Source: JBGPHT01 sp041484525 (GTDB lineage Bacteria; Acidobacteriota; Terriglobia; Bryobacterales; Bryobacteraceae). From it: 6,178 nucleotides of DNA. This document shows positions 1-6,121 of this stretch, piece after piece. The position numbers and the translations under genes are program-made. Within the stretch, counting starts at the first letter, position 1; every line of letters starts with the position of its first letter. Location of the stretch: contig JBGPHT010000262.1 of NCBI GenBank assembly GCA_041484525.1, positions 1 to 6,178 on the forward strand. The letters run 5' to 3'. Below the pieces are notes generated by a model. The model ran no database searches, was not told the origin of the DNA, and worked only from the letters and a program-made list of their open reading frames with translations.

Positions 1-7
1 AGTCTTG

Positions 8-30
8 TCTCATACAAGATGAGCCTGGAG
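8..30 (+). repeat. IS left-end repeat, outer copy
   Basis: This 23-bp unit is identical to 43-65, with a period of 35 bp. It contains two overlapping dyads: CTTGT/ACAAG (4-8 with 14-18) and CTCAT/ATGAG (9-13 with 19-23). The second dyad is kept in the inner left copy and at the right end of the element; the first is not perfect in the inner copy. It could be the true terminus, an extra transposase-binding site, or the end of an adjacent copy that continues outside the window. Confidence 0.8.
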
Positions 31-42
31 CGGGGGGTTGTT

Positions 43-65
43 TCTCATACAAGATGAGCCTGGAG
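43..65 (+). repeat. IS left-end repeat, inner copy
   Basis: A second perfect 23-bp copy that ends 35 bp before the preferred transposase start at 101. Its core CTCATACAAGATGAG (44-58) is a 5-bp stem with a 5-base loop. The base before it (T42) is matched at the right end (complement of A1606), which slightly favours this copy as the partner of the right inverted repeat. Confidence 0.8.
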
Positions 66-100
66 GGGCGAATGGCGCATGCTGGAAATTGATCATCAAA

Positions 101-1330
101 ATGCAGGCAGCAGAGGGCATGAGCCTGGAGCAAATCCAGGTATTTTTGAAAGCCAGCGATGAAGTGGAGTTTAAGGCCAGAAATAAGGAGGATCTCTACG
201 ATTGGGTAAACCAGACGCTACGGCAACTCCATTACCGCAAGTTGAAACGGAGCGACCGGGGGCTGGTGCGGCGCTACGTGGCCAAGATGACGGGGCTAAG
301 CCGGGCGCAGGCGACCCGCTTGCTGGGGTTGTACCTGCGTGGGGAGGATGTGCGGCCCAAGCTCTATCGCCGGCGCCGCTTTCCGCAGCGCTACACGCGC
401 GAGGACGCCGAGTTGCTGGCTGCCGTGGACGAGGCCCACGATACGCTCAGCGGGCCGGCCACGCGGAAGATTCTGCAGCGGGCGCGCTACGACTTCCAAG
501 ACGCCCAATACACGCGCCTGGCAGAGTTGTCGGTGGCGCAGTTGTACCGCCTGCGGAAGAGCCGGGCTTATCGCCATCGGCTAACGAGCTATCAACCGAC
601 GCGGCCAACCAAGGTGGCCATCGGCGAGCGGCGCCGGCCCGAGCCCAATGGCCGGCCCGGATATCTGCGCGTAGACACGGTGCATCAAGGAGACCAGGAC
701 GGAATCAAAGGGGTGTACCACATCAATGCGGTGGACGAAGTGACGCAATGGGAGGTGGTGGGAGCGGCGGCGCAGATCAGCGAAGCTTGGCTGATCCCAG
801 TGCTGGACGCCATGTTGGCGCAGTTTCCGTTCCGCATTCAAGGTTTTCATTCCGACAACGGCAGCGAGTTCATCAACCACACGGTGGCCAAGTTGCTGAA
901 CAAGTTGTTGATCCAGCAGACCAAATCGCGGCCGCGGCACAGCAACGACAATGGGCTGGTGGAGGCCAAGAACGGAGCGGTGGTGAGGAAGCACATGGGC
1001 TATAGCCATATCACTGCGCCGCACGCGGTGGAGATCGAAGCTTTCTACGAGCGGCACTTGAACCCCTACTTGAACTTCCATCGGCCATGCGGCGTACCGG
1101 AGGAGGCGATCAACGCCAAGGGCAAGGTGAAACGAATGTACCGATGGTATGCGACGCCGTGGGAGATCATGCGGCAGTTGCCGGACTTGGCGAAGTCCCT
1201 CAAGGCCGGCGTAACGATCCAGGATCTGGAGCAGCGGGCGGGAGTGCAGACGGATACCGCGGCCGCGGTGGAAATGCAAAAAGCCAAAGCCAAGTTGTTC
1301 GCCAGCTTCGAAGGGAAGAAGACAGCGTGA
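101..1330 (+). CDS. rve-superfamily DD(35)E IS transposase
   Basis: This enzyme would cut and join the ends of the surrounding element. I choose ATG at 101 (409 residues). An in-frame TTG at 38 lies inside the end-repeat region and is not credible; ATG at 119 is a second option. A weak GGAA (84-87) lies upstream of 101. Numbered from ATG 101, a helix-turn-helix-like stretch containing LSRAQATRLL lies near residues 66-75, followed by a basic RRRR segment near 90. The catalytic domain starts near 185. The acidic triad is D192 (in RVDTVHQGD), D252 (in HSDNGSEF) and E288 (in NGLVEAKNG), with exactly 35 residues between the last two. LNFHRPCG near 324-331 is the familiar motif after the triad, and the region beyond 340 includes the RWYATPWE motif. 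No frameshift or internal stop is seen, so the enzyme may be active. I assign no ISfinder name. Confidence 0.93.
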   Translation: MQAAEGMSLEQIQVFLKASDEVEFKARNKEDLYDWVNQTLRQLHYRKLKRSDRGLVRRYVAKMTGLSRAQATRLLGLYLRGEDVRPKLYRRRRFPQRYTREDAELLAAVDEAHDTLSGPATRKILQRARYDFQDAQYTRLAELSVAQLYRLRKSRAYRHRLTSYQPTRPTKVAIGERRRPEPNGRPGYLRVDTVHQGDQDGIKGVYHINAVDEVTQWEVVGAAAQISEAWLIPVLDAMLAQFPFRIQGFHSDNGSEFINHTVAKLLNKLLIQQTKSRPRHSNDNGLVEAKNGAVVRKHMGYSHITAPHAVEIEAFYERHLNPYLNFHRPCGVPEEAINAKGKVKRMYRWYATPWEIMRQLPDLAKSLKAGVTIQDLEQRAGVQTDTAAAVEMQKAKAKLFASFEGKKTA

Positions 1331-1402
1331 AAGCGAAGGCCTCGCGTGCCTCCCGCTGGTCGGCAACGGGAGCGAAGGAGCAGGGGGAGTGGTGTTTAAT
1401 CG

Positions 1403-1416
1403 TTTAAGATCTTAAA
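1403..1416. repeat. 14-bp perfect palindrome in IS tail
   Basis: TTTAAGATCTTAAA is fully self-complementary, and a second small dyad, CTTA/TAAG (1411-1414 with 1417-1420), overlaps it. With no spacer between the arms it suits a protein-binding site better than a stem-loop. It lies 73 bp after the transposase stop. Confidence 0.6.
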
Positions 1417-1492
1417 TAAGATTAGGCAAGACAAAAACCAAAAAAGAAAAACAAAATCGCTCTATGAAGGAAAAACCAAAAACACCGACAGT

Positions 1493-1509
1493 GAGGCCGT
1501 CACGGCCTC
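1493..1509. repeat. GC-rich inverted repeat in IS tail
   Basis: GAGGCCGT and ACGGCCTC are exact reverse complements separated by a single base, giving 8 bp of perfect symmetry (as RNA, a 7-bp stem with a TCA loop). No T-run follows on either strand, so an intrinsic terminator is not supported. Confidence 0.55.
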
Positions 1510-1582
1510 CCGTTGGTCGGCCCTGTGAGCCCCAAAAATCTAGTCAGAAAGGAAACCCCGGCGGCGGGTCGCCTCGCTCCCG

Positions 1583-1605
1583 TCCAGGCTCATTCTTCAA
1601 TGAGA
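1583..1605 (-). repeat. IS right terminal inverted repeat
   Basis: Compared with the reverse complement of the left repeats, this end matches TCCAGGCTCAT exactly, then has one extra T, then matches 9 of 11 bases through AATGAGA. The stem CTCAT/ATGAG (1589-1593 with 1600-1604) is preserved with a 6-base loop. That defines the right edge of the element at about 1605, 28 bp before the antitoxin start. Confidence 0.8.
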
Positions 1606-1633
1606 ATATGCTGTTTGCGAGACAATTAAATAT

Positions 1634-1840
1634 ATGGCGGCGGCGATCGTCCGGGACCCCGAAATCATGCATGGCGCACCCGTGTTTCGTGGAACCCGGG
1701 TACCTGCCCAGACGCTGTTCGACTATATCGAGGGTGGAGAAACGCTCGAGGATTTCCTGGAAGGATTCCCCACAGTTTCGCGCGATCTGGCTCTTCAGGC
1801 GCTGGAAGAGGCGAAGCATCTCCTGTTCGCGTGCACCTGA
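1634..1840 (+). CDS. DUF433 family antitoxin
   Basis: This 68-residue protein belongs to the DUF433 (VapB-like) family, which usually pairs with a DUF5615 PIN-like toxin, neutralises it and represses the operon through DNA binding. Family hallmarks are visible: IVRDPEIMHGAPVFRGTRVP at residues 5-24, then LFDYIEGGETLEDFLEGFPTV (about 28-48), then the C-terminal helix ALEEAKHLL. Length and order are typical, so it appears intact. The start at ATG 1634 fits the family N-terminus, but upstream there is no clear Shine-Dalgarno sequence, only the AT-rich GACAATTAAATAT. The IS ends 28 bp upstream, so the original promoter has probably been displaced. The stop codon overlaps the start of the toxin remnant by one base (TGATG), as in translationally coupled pairs. 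Confidence 0.9.
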   Translation: MAAAIVRDPEIMHGAPVFRGTRVPAQTLFDYIEGGETLEDFLEGFPTVSRDLALQALEEAKHLLFACT

Positions 1841-2114
1841 TGCGACTCCCGATCGACGAGTGTGTGGATGAACGCTTGCGGCGTTCATTCCCCGGTCACG
1901 ATTGCCAATGACTGCCGCCGAGGCCGCCGGCTTCGACGTGCTGGTCACAGTAGATCAAAACATTCCCGATCAGCAAAACCTGGGGGACCGAGGAATTGCA
2001 TTGCTGATTCTCTGCGCTCCAACCAACAGGCTTCGCGACCTGGAGCGACTCGCCCCGATGGCACTCGCCGGCCTCAACGACATTCAGCCCGGCCAGGTCG
2101 TGCGGATTCCGTAG
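1840..2114 (+). pseudogene. DUF5615 PIN-like toxin, internal deletion and frameshift
   Basis: The cognate toxin of the DUF433 protein would be a PIN-like ribonuclease of roughly 110 residues. ATG 1840 opens a frame reading MRLPIDECVDERLRRSFPGH and meets TGA at 1909 after 23 codons. The family sequence resumes in the next forward frame from about 1911, with TAAEAAGFDVLVTVDQNIPDQQNL and a typical C-terminal part ending at TAG 2112-2114. The family segment between the GHD and the AEAAGFD parts, about 16 residues (usually a GWAG-KNG-like stretch), is missing. This fits a deletion of about 50 bp, not a multiple of three. Acidic residues of both halves (DE near residue 6, D in TVDQN) survive. L-to-P at residue 4 lies in the first strand and is also unusual. 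Function is very probably lost; a TTG at 1902 could at most start a 70-residue C-terminal fragment. Confidence 0.85.
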
Positions 2115-2125
2115 GGAGGCGTGTG

Positions 2126-5100
2126 CTAGAAGTTCACCCTCAACACAAACTCGATCATCCGCGATCCCGGATCCGCCGAGCCCGCGAAGTCGCGGAACGC
2201 CGTCCTCGTCTGCCCGAACGACGCACTCGTCGCGGCATTCGCCAGGAAGAAGTTCGTGATATTCAACGCGTCCAGCAATTGCACCCGGAACTCCACGTCG
2301 CCACGCTCCTTGATCCTGGTATGCTTCACGACGCTCATGTCCAGATGATATTGCCACGGATTCCGCAGATACACGCGGTATCCGAACTGTCCGGGCGTCA
2401 ACTGCCGGCCGATGTAGGGCTTCGCCGGATCGAGGTTGGCCAGCGTCTTGCCGTTCACTTCGAACGCCGCGTTGGTGTTGTCGATGAAGTCCTGCGGCAG
2501 GTAGTACACCAGGCCCTTGCCGTCCGGCCCCGTCGTCTTTCGGATGCTCGTCATGTCCTGCAGTTGGCTCGCAGTCATGTTGTAGAGGACCGCGCTGCTG
2601 GTGTCGGCCGTGGTCAGCGTGGCCGATCCGCCCAGGTTGAACGGCGCGCCCGATTGCACGCGCGAAACGCCGGCGATCTGCCAGCCTTCCACCAGCTTCT
2701 TCACCAGCGGATTGCCGCTGCTCAGATACGGCCGCCCGGGACCGAACGGCAGCTCGTAAATCCAATTCAGCTTGTAGGCGTGCCGGATGTCGAACGGCGA
2801 GCTCATGCGGTCCAGCCGCGGGTTGCGGAACGTGCTCGGCTGGCTGTTGTCAGCCAGGTCGCTCGAGGCGCCGTTGAGGATCGAGTGCGACCACACATAG
2901 CTCCCCTGGAACAGCAGCCCCTTCGCCATGCGCCGCCGCACTTCCACCTGCAGCGCGTCGTAGAGCGAGCTTCCCATGTTAGTCATCAGGAACGCGCCTC
3001 CGTTCACCACGTCCGGGTTCACTACGAAGAAGTTCGCCGCATACCCCGCCTTCGTCAAATTGCCCATGCGCGTGGAGTTGGTCGCGATGCTGTTGGCCAG
3101 CGTGCCCACCTGGTTCCGCACCAGGTTAGTGGCGGTGGTCGTATCGTTGGTGGTCCCCAGCGCCGTCTGTAGAATCGGAACGGCGACCTGGCCGGCGAAT
3201 CCCTGGTCGCCGAAATTGGTGCTCGCCGGACTCATCTTGCGCGCGATCTGCAGGTTGTTCAGCGCGTTGTAGAACTCCTTCTGGAAACCATTCTCGAAGG
3301 TGTTCGTTTCGTTCACGTTCACCTGCCGCCATTCCTTCAACCCGTGGTTGCCCGTGTACCGGACTTCCATCACCGTATCCCTGGCCAGCTCGCGCTGGAA
3401 GCCGATGTTCCAGCTCTGTACATACCCCACCTTCAGATTCGGGTCGAAAGCATTCAGCGAATCCGTCGACGCCGGAGCGATCGGATACTGCGGCGCATTC
3501 GGCGTTGGACGCGCCGGCAGCGCGCCGTCGCGGAACAGGACGCTTCCCGGGTTGCCGAAATACTGCGGGAATGTCCCCGGGGCGATCGAGGTATCCGCCC
3601 TCAGCCCGACGTTCGATCCGTAGACGTTCCAGAACGTGTACGTGCCCTCGCGCAGCGTCGCGATCGAATAGCCCGCACGCAGCACGCTCTTCCCCTTCGA
3701 CTTACCAATCAGCCACCCCAGCGGACCCCGGGCGCCCGGCAACTGCCACGCCGCACCCAGCGACGGGCTCCAGAATCCGGGGCTCGTATAGTCGTTGTTG
3801 TACGGTGTGAACGTGGGATGCACGCCCGAGAGATTCCCCGGCTGGTAGAGGTTACCCACGCCGGAAATGCCATAGATACTCGCCAGGCTCACAGCCGAGT
3901 AAGTGCTGTCGAGGTTGTTAAAGGTGCCCTGTTTCTCATACCGCGCCCCTAGAGTCAATGTGAGGCTGGGCGAGATCCGCCACGTATCCTGCGCGTAGAC
4001 GCCGTACTCCCGCTGGCGGTTCAAGTCGACCTGGGGACCGGTCGCATACTGGTGCGTCGAGCCATCGAGAGACACCGCGCGGCCGATCGAAGAAACGCGC
4101 CCCGTGAGCAGCGCGTACAAGGCGCCCGCATTAGTCAGGTCCGTTTGCGACGCGCCCGCGAAGTTCTCCGCGGTGAAAATGCTGCTGCTGCCCGTGTTGA
4201 TCGGGTCATTAGTTGCGAGCCCCATGGTAATGGCCGGTATGGTGTTGGTGTTCAGCGTCTGCTGCCAGAAGTCGATCTGCGTGAAGCTGCCGCCGAACGT
4301 CACCAGGTGCGATCCCTTCACCCAGGCAAGATCGTCGTGGACCTCCTTCACGGGTGACTTACGCCGCGACGAGCCCGCCGTGGACGCCACTCCGGTCAGG
4401 CCGAAGCCGAAGGCCGGCGAGTACCCGCGCCACTGCTGGAACAGGTTCGTCGTCGAGATCTGGTCGCGGAACATCGTCATCGACTGGTTGGTGCCGCCGC
4501 GGAATTCGTTCGTCAGCCGCGGCGTCAGCGTGGACCGCAGCGCCACCACGCCCGCGTACCGGTTGCCGCGTTGCCCCGCCACCAGGTTGTCGAAGCCCAG
4601 CACCGTGCCCGTTCCCGGATAGATCGGCACGATGCTGTTGGTGATATCCGGCGTCGAGTTGGTCGTATAATACGTGTACACAACTTGTAACTGGTGTTTC
4701 TGGGTGATGTTATAGTCGAGGCGCGTCGTGTCGTAAGTCGACGTGCTCATGCCGGCCGGCTGGAAAATCAGTTGTTGGCGATTGTAATCGCTGTTATTCG
4801 GAACCAGGGAGCGGATAGTCCCGTTGGCCGTCAGACCGTTGATCTGCTGCAACGTTTTCGAAAGGATCGGATCCTGCGTGCTCGTGTACCCGCTCCGCCC
4901 CGCCAAGTCGAGCACATTCACAGCGTGCAGCACCTTCTGCGCGTCCAGGTACTGATAGGTCCCGTTCAGAGCGCTGGGCGCCAACACCGTCCGCGTCGCG
5001 CTGGTGCTCTGCGGATACCGGTAGATTTCGTAGTTAGTGAAGAAGAACAGCTTGTTCTTCCTGATCGGGCCGCCCAAGTGCACGCCGCCCTGGTTGAGGA

Positions 5101-5950
5101 TGACGGTATCGCGCGGCAGGCCGTCGATGTTATTGAAGTAGTAATTGGCGTCAAGTGCGGTGTTGCGGTGCTGCCAGAACGCGCCGCCGTGGAACCTGTT
5201 CGTCCCGCCCTTGGTAATGAACTTGACCATAGCCGCGCCCTGTCCCAGGCTTTCCGCGCCGGCCGCGGAGGCGGTCAGCGTCACTTCTTCGATAGAATCC
5301 GGCCGCGCCGGAACCAGCGTGAAGAAACCGTCGCCGCTCTTGTAGTAATTGTCCTGCGTGTTGATGCCGTCCATCGTGATGTTGATCCCCGAGAACGGCA
5401 GCCCGTTGACGAACGAGTTCCGATTGGTGGTAGTGGTTTGCGCCCCCGGTTGGCTGACAATCAACTCCAACGCGTTGCGCGAGGTGAACGGCAGCTCGAA
5501 AACCTGCCGGCCTTGCAGCGTCGAGTTCACCGTGGCGCTGGCGGTCTGCACCATCTCCGCGCCCGCTGTGACGTCCACGCTATCGGTAACCGAGCCCACC
5601 TCCAACATCGCGTGGACCGAAGCCGGAACGCCGGCATCCAGCTTGACCCCGTCGATGGTCAGCTTGCGGAAGCCCTTCATGGCGAAGGTCACGCGATACA
5701 ACCCCGCCGGCATCGACGGAATCACCCAATGACCGCGATCGTCGGTAGTAGCTTGGAAAGCTTGCCCGTTTTCGGTGTTGATCACCTGGACCAGCACGCC
5801 CACAACCGTTGCGCCCTGCGGATCGGCGACGGTTCCATCCAGCGGACTCGTGGTGGAAACTTGCGATAAGGCGAGAGTAGCGCTTAGAACAACCAGCGCG
5901 AGAGTTCCTAGCATTTCCGACCCCCTCATGACTCGCCCGCCGGCAGACAC
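2126..5950 (-). CDS. Oar-like TonB-dependent outer-membrane receptor
   Basis: This protein of up to 1274 residues should be an outer-membrane beta-barrel that imports a ligand (often oligosaccharides or other large compounds) with energy from TonB-ExbB-ExbD. Numbered from GTG 5950, a hydrophobic signal segment spans about 14-29 with possible cleavage after LALSQ. A CarboxypepD_reg-like domain follows (about 34-117; DGTVADPQGATVVGV, DDRGHWVIPSMPAGLYRV). The plug lies about 145-255, including LPFTSRNALELIVSQPGA, ITMDGINTQD and VKFITKGGTNRFHG. The rest is barrel, ending in the aromatic VLRVNF typical of outer-membrane proteins. No clear TonB box is seen, and the ligand cannot be told. The start is open: GTG 5950 has AGGAG four bases upstream, while ATG 5914 has AGGGGG six bases upstream but gives a signal peptide without a basic N-region. 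ATG 5929 lies between. No frameshift or stop interrupts it. Confidence 0.95.
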   Translation of the reverse strand: MSAGGRVMRGSEMLGTLALVVLSATLALSQVSTTSPLDGTVADPQGATVVGVLVQVINTENGQAFQATTDDRGHWVIPSMPAGLYRVTFAMKGFRKLTIDGVKLDAGVPASVHAMLEVGSVTDSVDVTAGAEMVQTASATVNSTLQGRQVFELPFTSRNALELIVSQPGAQTTTTNRNSFVNGLPFSGINITMDGINTQDNYYKSGDGFFTLVPARPDSIEEVTLTASAAGAESLGQGAAMVKFITKGGTNRFHGGAFWQHRNTALDANYYFNNIDGLPRDTVILNQGGVHLGGPIRKNKLFFFTNYEIYRYPQSTSATRTVLAPSALNGTYQYLDAQKVLHAVNVLDLAGRSGYTSTQDPILSKTLQQINGLTANGTIRSLVPNNSDYNRQQLIFQPAGMSTSTYDTTRLDYNITQKHQLQVVYTYYTTNSTPDITNSIVPIYPGTGTVLGFDNLVAGQRGNRYAGVVALRSTLTPRLTNEFRGGTNQSMTMFRDQISTTNLFQQWRGYSPAFGFGLTGVASTAGSSRRKSPVKEVHDDLAWVKGSHLVTFGGSFTQIDFWQQTLNTNTIPAITMGLATNDPINTGSSSIFTAENFAGASQTDLTNAGALYALLTGRVSSIGRAVSLDGSTHQYATGPQVDLNRQREYGVYAQDTWRISPSLTLTLGARYEKQGTFNNLDSTYSAVSLASIYGISGVGNLYQPGNLSGVHPTFTPYNNDYTSPGFWSPSLGAAWQLPGARGPLGWLIGKSKGKSVLRAGYSIATLREGTYTFWNVYGSNVGLRADTSIAPGTFPQYFGNPGSVLFRDGALPARPTPNAPQYPIAPASTDSLNAFDPNLKVGYVQSWNIGFQRELARDTVMEVRYTGNHGLKEWRQVNVNETNTFENGFQKEFYNALNNLQIARKMSPASTNFGDQGFAGQVAVPILQTALGTTNDTTTATNLVRNQVGTLANSIATNSTRMGNLTKAGYAANFFVVNPDVVNGGAFLMTNMGSSLYDALQVEVRRRMAKGLLFQGSYVWSHSILNGASSDLADNSQPSTFRNPRLDRMSSPFDIRHAYKLNWIYELPFGPGRPYLSSGNPLVKKLVEGWQIAGVSRVQSGAPFNLGGSATLTTADTSSAVLYNMTASQLQDMTSIRKTTGPDGKGLVYYLPQDFIDNTNAAFEVNGKTLANLDPAKPYIGRQLTPGQFGYRVYLRNPWQYHLDMSVVKHTRIKERGDVEFRVQLLDALNITNFFLANAATSASFGQTRTAFRDFAGSADPGSRMIEFVLRVNF

Positions 5951-5954
5951 ACGT

Positions 5955-5959
5955 CTCCT
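5955..5959 (-). promoter_or_regulatory. Shine-Dalgarno for the receptor GTG start
   Basis: On the minus strand AGGAG lies 4 bases before GTG 5950. A competing AGGGGG (5926-5921) lies 6 bases before ATG 5914. The first start keeps two arginines ahead of the hydrophobic signal segment, which suits secretion; the second has better spacing. The sequence alone does not settle it. Confidence 0.45.
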
Positions 5960-5992
5960 GGCGGACGTTCATACCCCCTATTGATTGCGGCC

Positions 5993-6022
5993 AGTATGGC
6001 ACAGAGCCGCGCGCGTAAGCAA
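5993..6022 (-). promoter_or_regulatory. Possible sigma-70-like promoter of the receptor gene
   Basis: On the minus strand TTGCTT (6022-6017) and CATACT (5998-5993) are separated by 18 bases and lie between the group II intron boundary and the receptor start. Each hexamer matches consensus at four positions. Read from -10 to the GTG, the leader would be about 35-40 bases. This is a visual match only. Confidence 0.3.
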
Positions 6023-6046
6023 GCGTGGGTGGAGAGCAATAAACAT

Positions 6047-6071
6047 AGGTAGGCGGTCGCCCGCTTTCCCT
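6047..6071 (-). ncRNA. Group II intron domain VI with branch-point adenosine
   Basis: On the minus strand a small hairpin forms: A6071-U6047, G6070-C6048, G6069-C6049, then unpaired A6050, G6068·U6051, an internal AAA/C loop, GCGG (6064-6061) paired with CCGC (6056-6053), and a GCGA tetraloop of the GNRA type. A bulged adenosine 5-6 bases before the intron end is the expected lariat branch point. Exact 3' splice position (6044-6045) is estimated from the usual AY ending. Confidence 0.75.
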
Positions 6072-6076
6072 GTCAC

Positions 6077-6108
6077 ACCACCGTACGTACGGGTCCGTAT
6101 ACGGCGGT
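6077..6108 (-). ncRNA. Group II intron domain V
   Basis: The minus strand folds into the catalytic domain V hairpin. The lower stem has nine pairs (6108-6100 with 6085-6077) including one G·U (G6105·U6080). The two-base bulge C6087 G6086 follows, then a four-pair upper stem (6099-6096 with 6091-6088) closed by a GACC loop. The unpaired CG on the 3' arm just before UACGG is the hallmark seen across bacterial introns. The catalytic triad position reads CGC (6106-6104) with the G in a wobble pair, not the AGC of IIA/IIB introns. The loop is not a GNRA tetraloop, which is unusual. Confidence 0.85.
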
Positions 6109-6121
6109 TCGGCGGGTTGAG

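Larger units (their letters stand above)
1348..1521 (+). repeat. 17-bp direct repeat flanking the A-rich part of the IS tail
   Basis: GCCTCCCGCTGGTCGGC at 1348-1364 recurs at 1505-1521 with one change (C to T at the ninth base). The copies are 157 bp apart and bracket the AT-rich palindrome and A-rich tract. The pair could be left from a duplication, or the material between them may have been acquired. Confidence 0.6.
1331..1582. other. Noncoding 3' tail of the IS, palindrome- and A-rich
   Basis: No credible gene lies between the transposase stop and the right inverted repeat. The stretch contains a CTCCCG/CGGGAG dyad (1350-1355 with 1367-1372), a 14-bp perfect AT-rich palindrome (1403-1416), an A-rich tract (about 1429-1482) with AAAAACCAAAAA occurring at 1433-1444 and 1471-1482, and a GC-rich hairpin (1493-1509). 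A 17-bp direct repeat with one mismatch occurs at 1348-1364 and 1505-1521. The A-rich tract contrasts sharply with the GC-rich surroundings. The function is unknown; terminators or transposase-binding sites are both possible. Confidence 0.65.
8..1605 (+). mobile_element. Insertion sequence with rve/DDE transposase, about 1.56-1.60 kb
   Basis: The element is bounded on the left by two perfect copies of a 23-bp sequence (8-30 and 43-65) and on the right by an imperfect inverted copy (1583-1605). One transposase gene runs left to right, followed by about 250 bp of noncoding tail. The outer edge of each repeat reads TCTCAT. The left boundary is uncertain: if the inner repeat is the terminus the element is 1563 bp, if the outer one is, 1598 bp. 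Flanking bases (1-7 or 31-42 on the left, 1606 onward on the right) show no target-site duplication that I can see. Family is not assigned with confidence: the catalytic domain belongs to the rve integrase superfamily (as in IS3 and IS481), but the protein is longer than IS481 transposases and carries its own N-terminal region. Confidence 0.82.

Noticed and set aside
1..65. CRISPR-like array from the two 23-bp repeats
   Set aside because: Only two units with a 12-bp spacing, and an inverted copy occurs at the far side of a transposase gene; these are IS ends.
38..100. N-terminal extension of the transposase from TTG 38
   Set aside because: The start lies in the terminal repeat region, the encoded residues look like translated repeat, and ATG 101 is a better start.
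581..1366. Minus-strand open frame of 261 codons within the IS
   Set aside because: It is a shadow of the transposase, which has a complete catalytic triad in the + frame.
1493..1509. Intrinsic terminator for the transposase
   Set aside because: The hairpin is strong, but no T-run follows on either strand and it is over 160 bp from the stop codon.
1606..1620. Target-site duplication for the IS
   Set aside because: The bases after 1605 do not match those before position 8 or before position 43.
1464..1871. Open frame of 135 codons crossing the IS right end
   Set aside because: It spans the IS tail, the inverted repeat and the antitoxin in another frame; the composition is low-complexity and the antitoxin frame is clearly the real one.
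1862..3172. Long + strand open frame of 436 codons
   Set aside because: It lies antisense to the receptor 3' half and runs through the toxin remnant; its arginine-rich composition is typical of a shadow frame in GC-rich DNA.
4694..5869. Long + strand open frame of 391 codons
   Set aside because: It is antisense to the N-terminal domain, plug and early barrel of the receptor and shows no recognisable domain.
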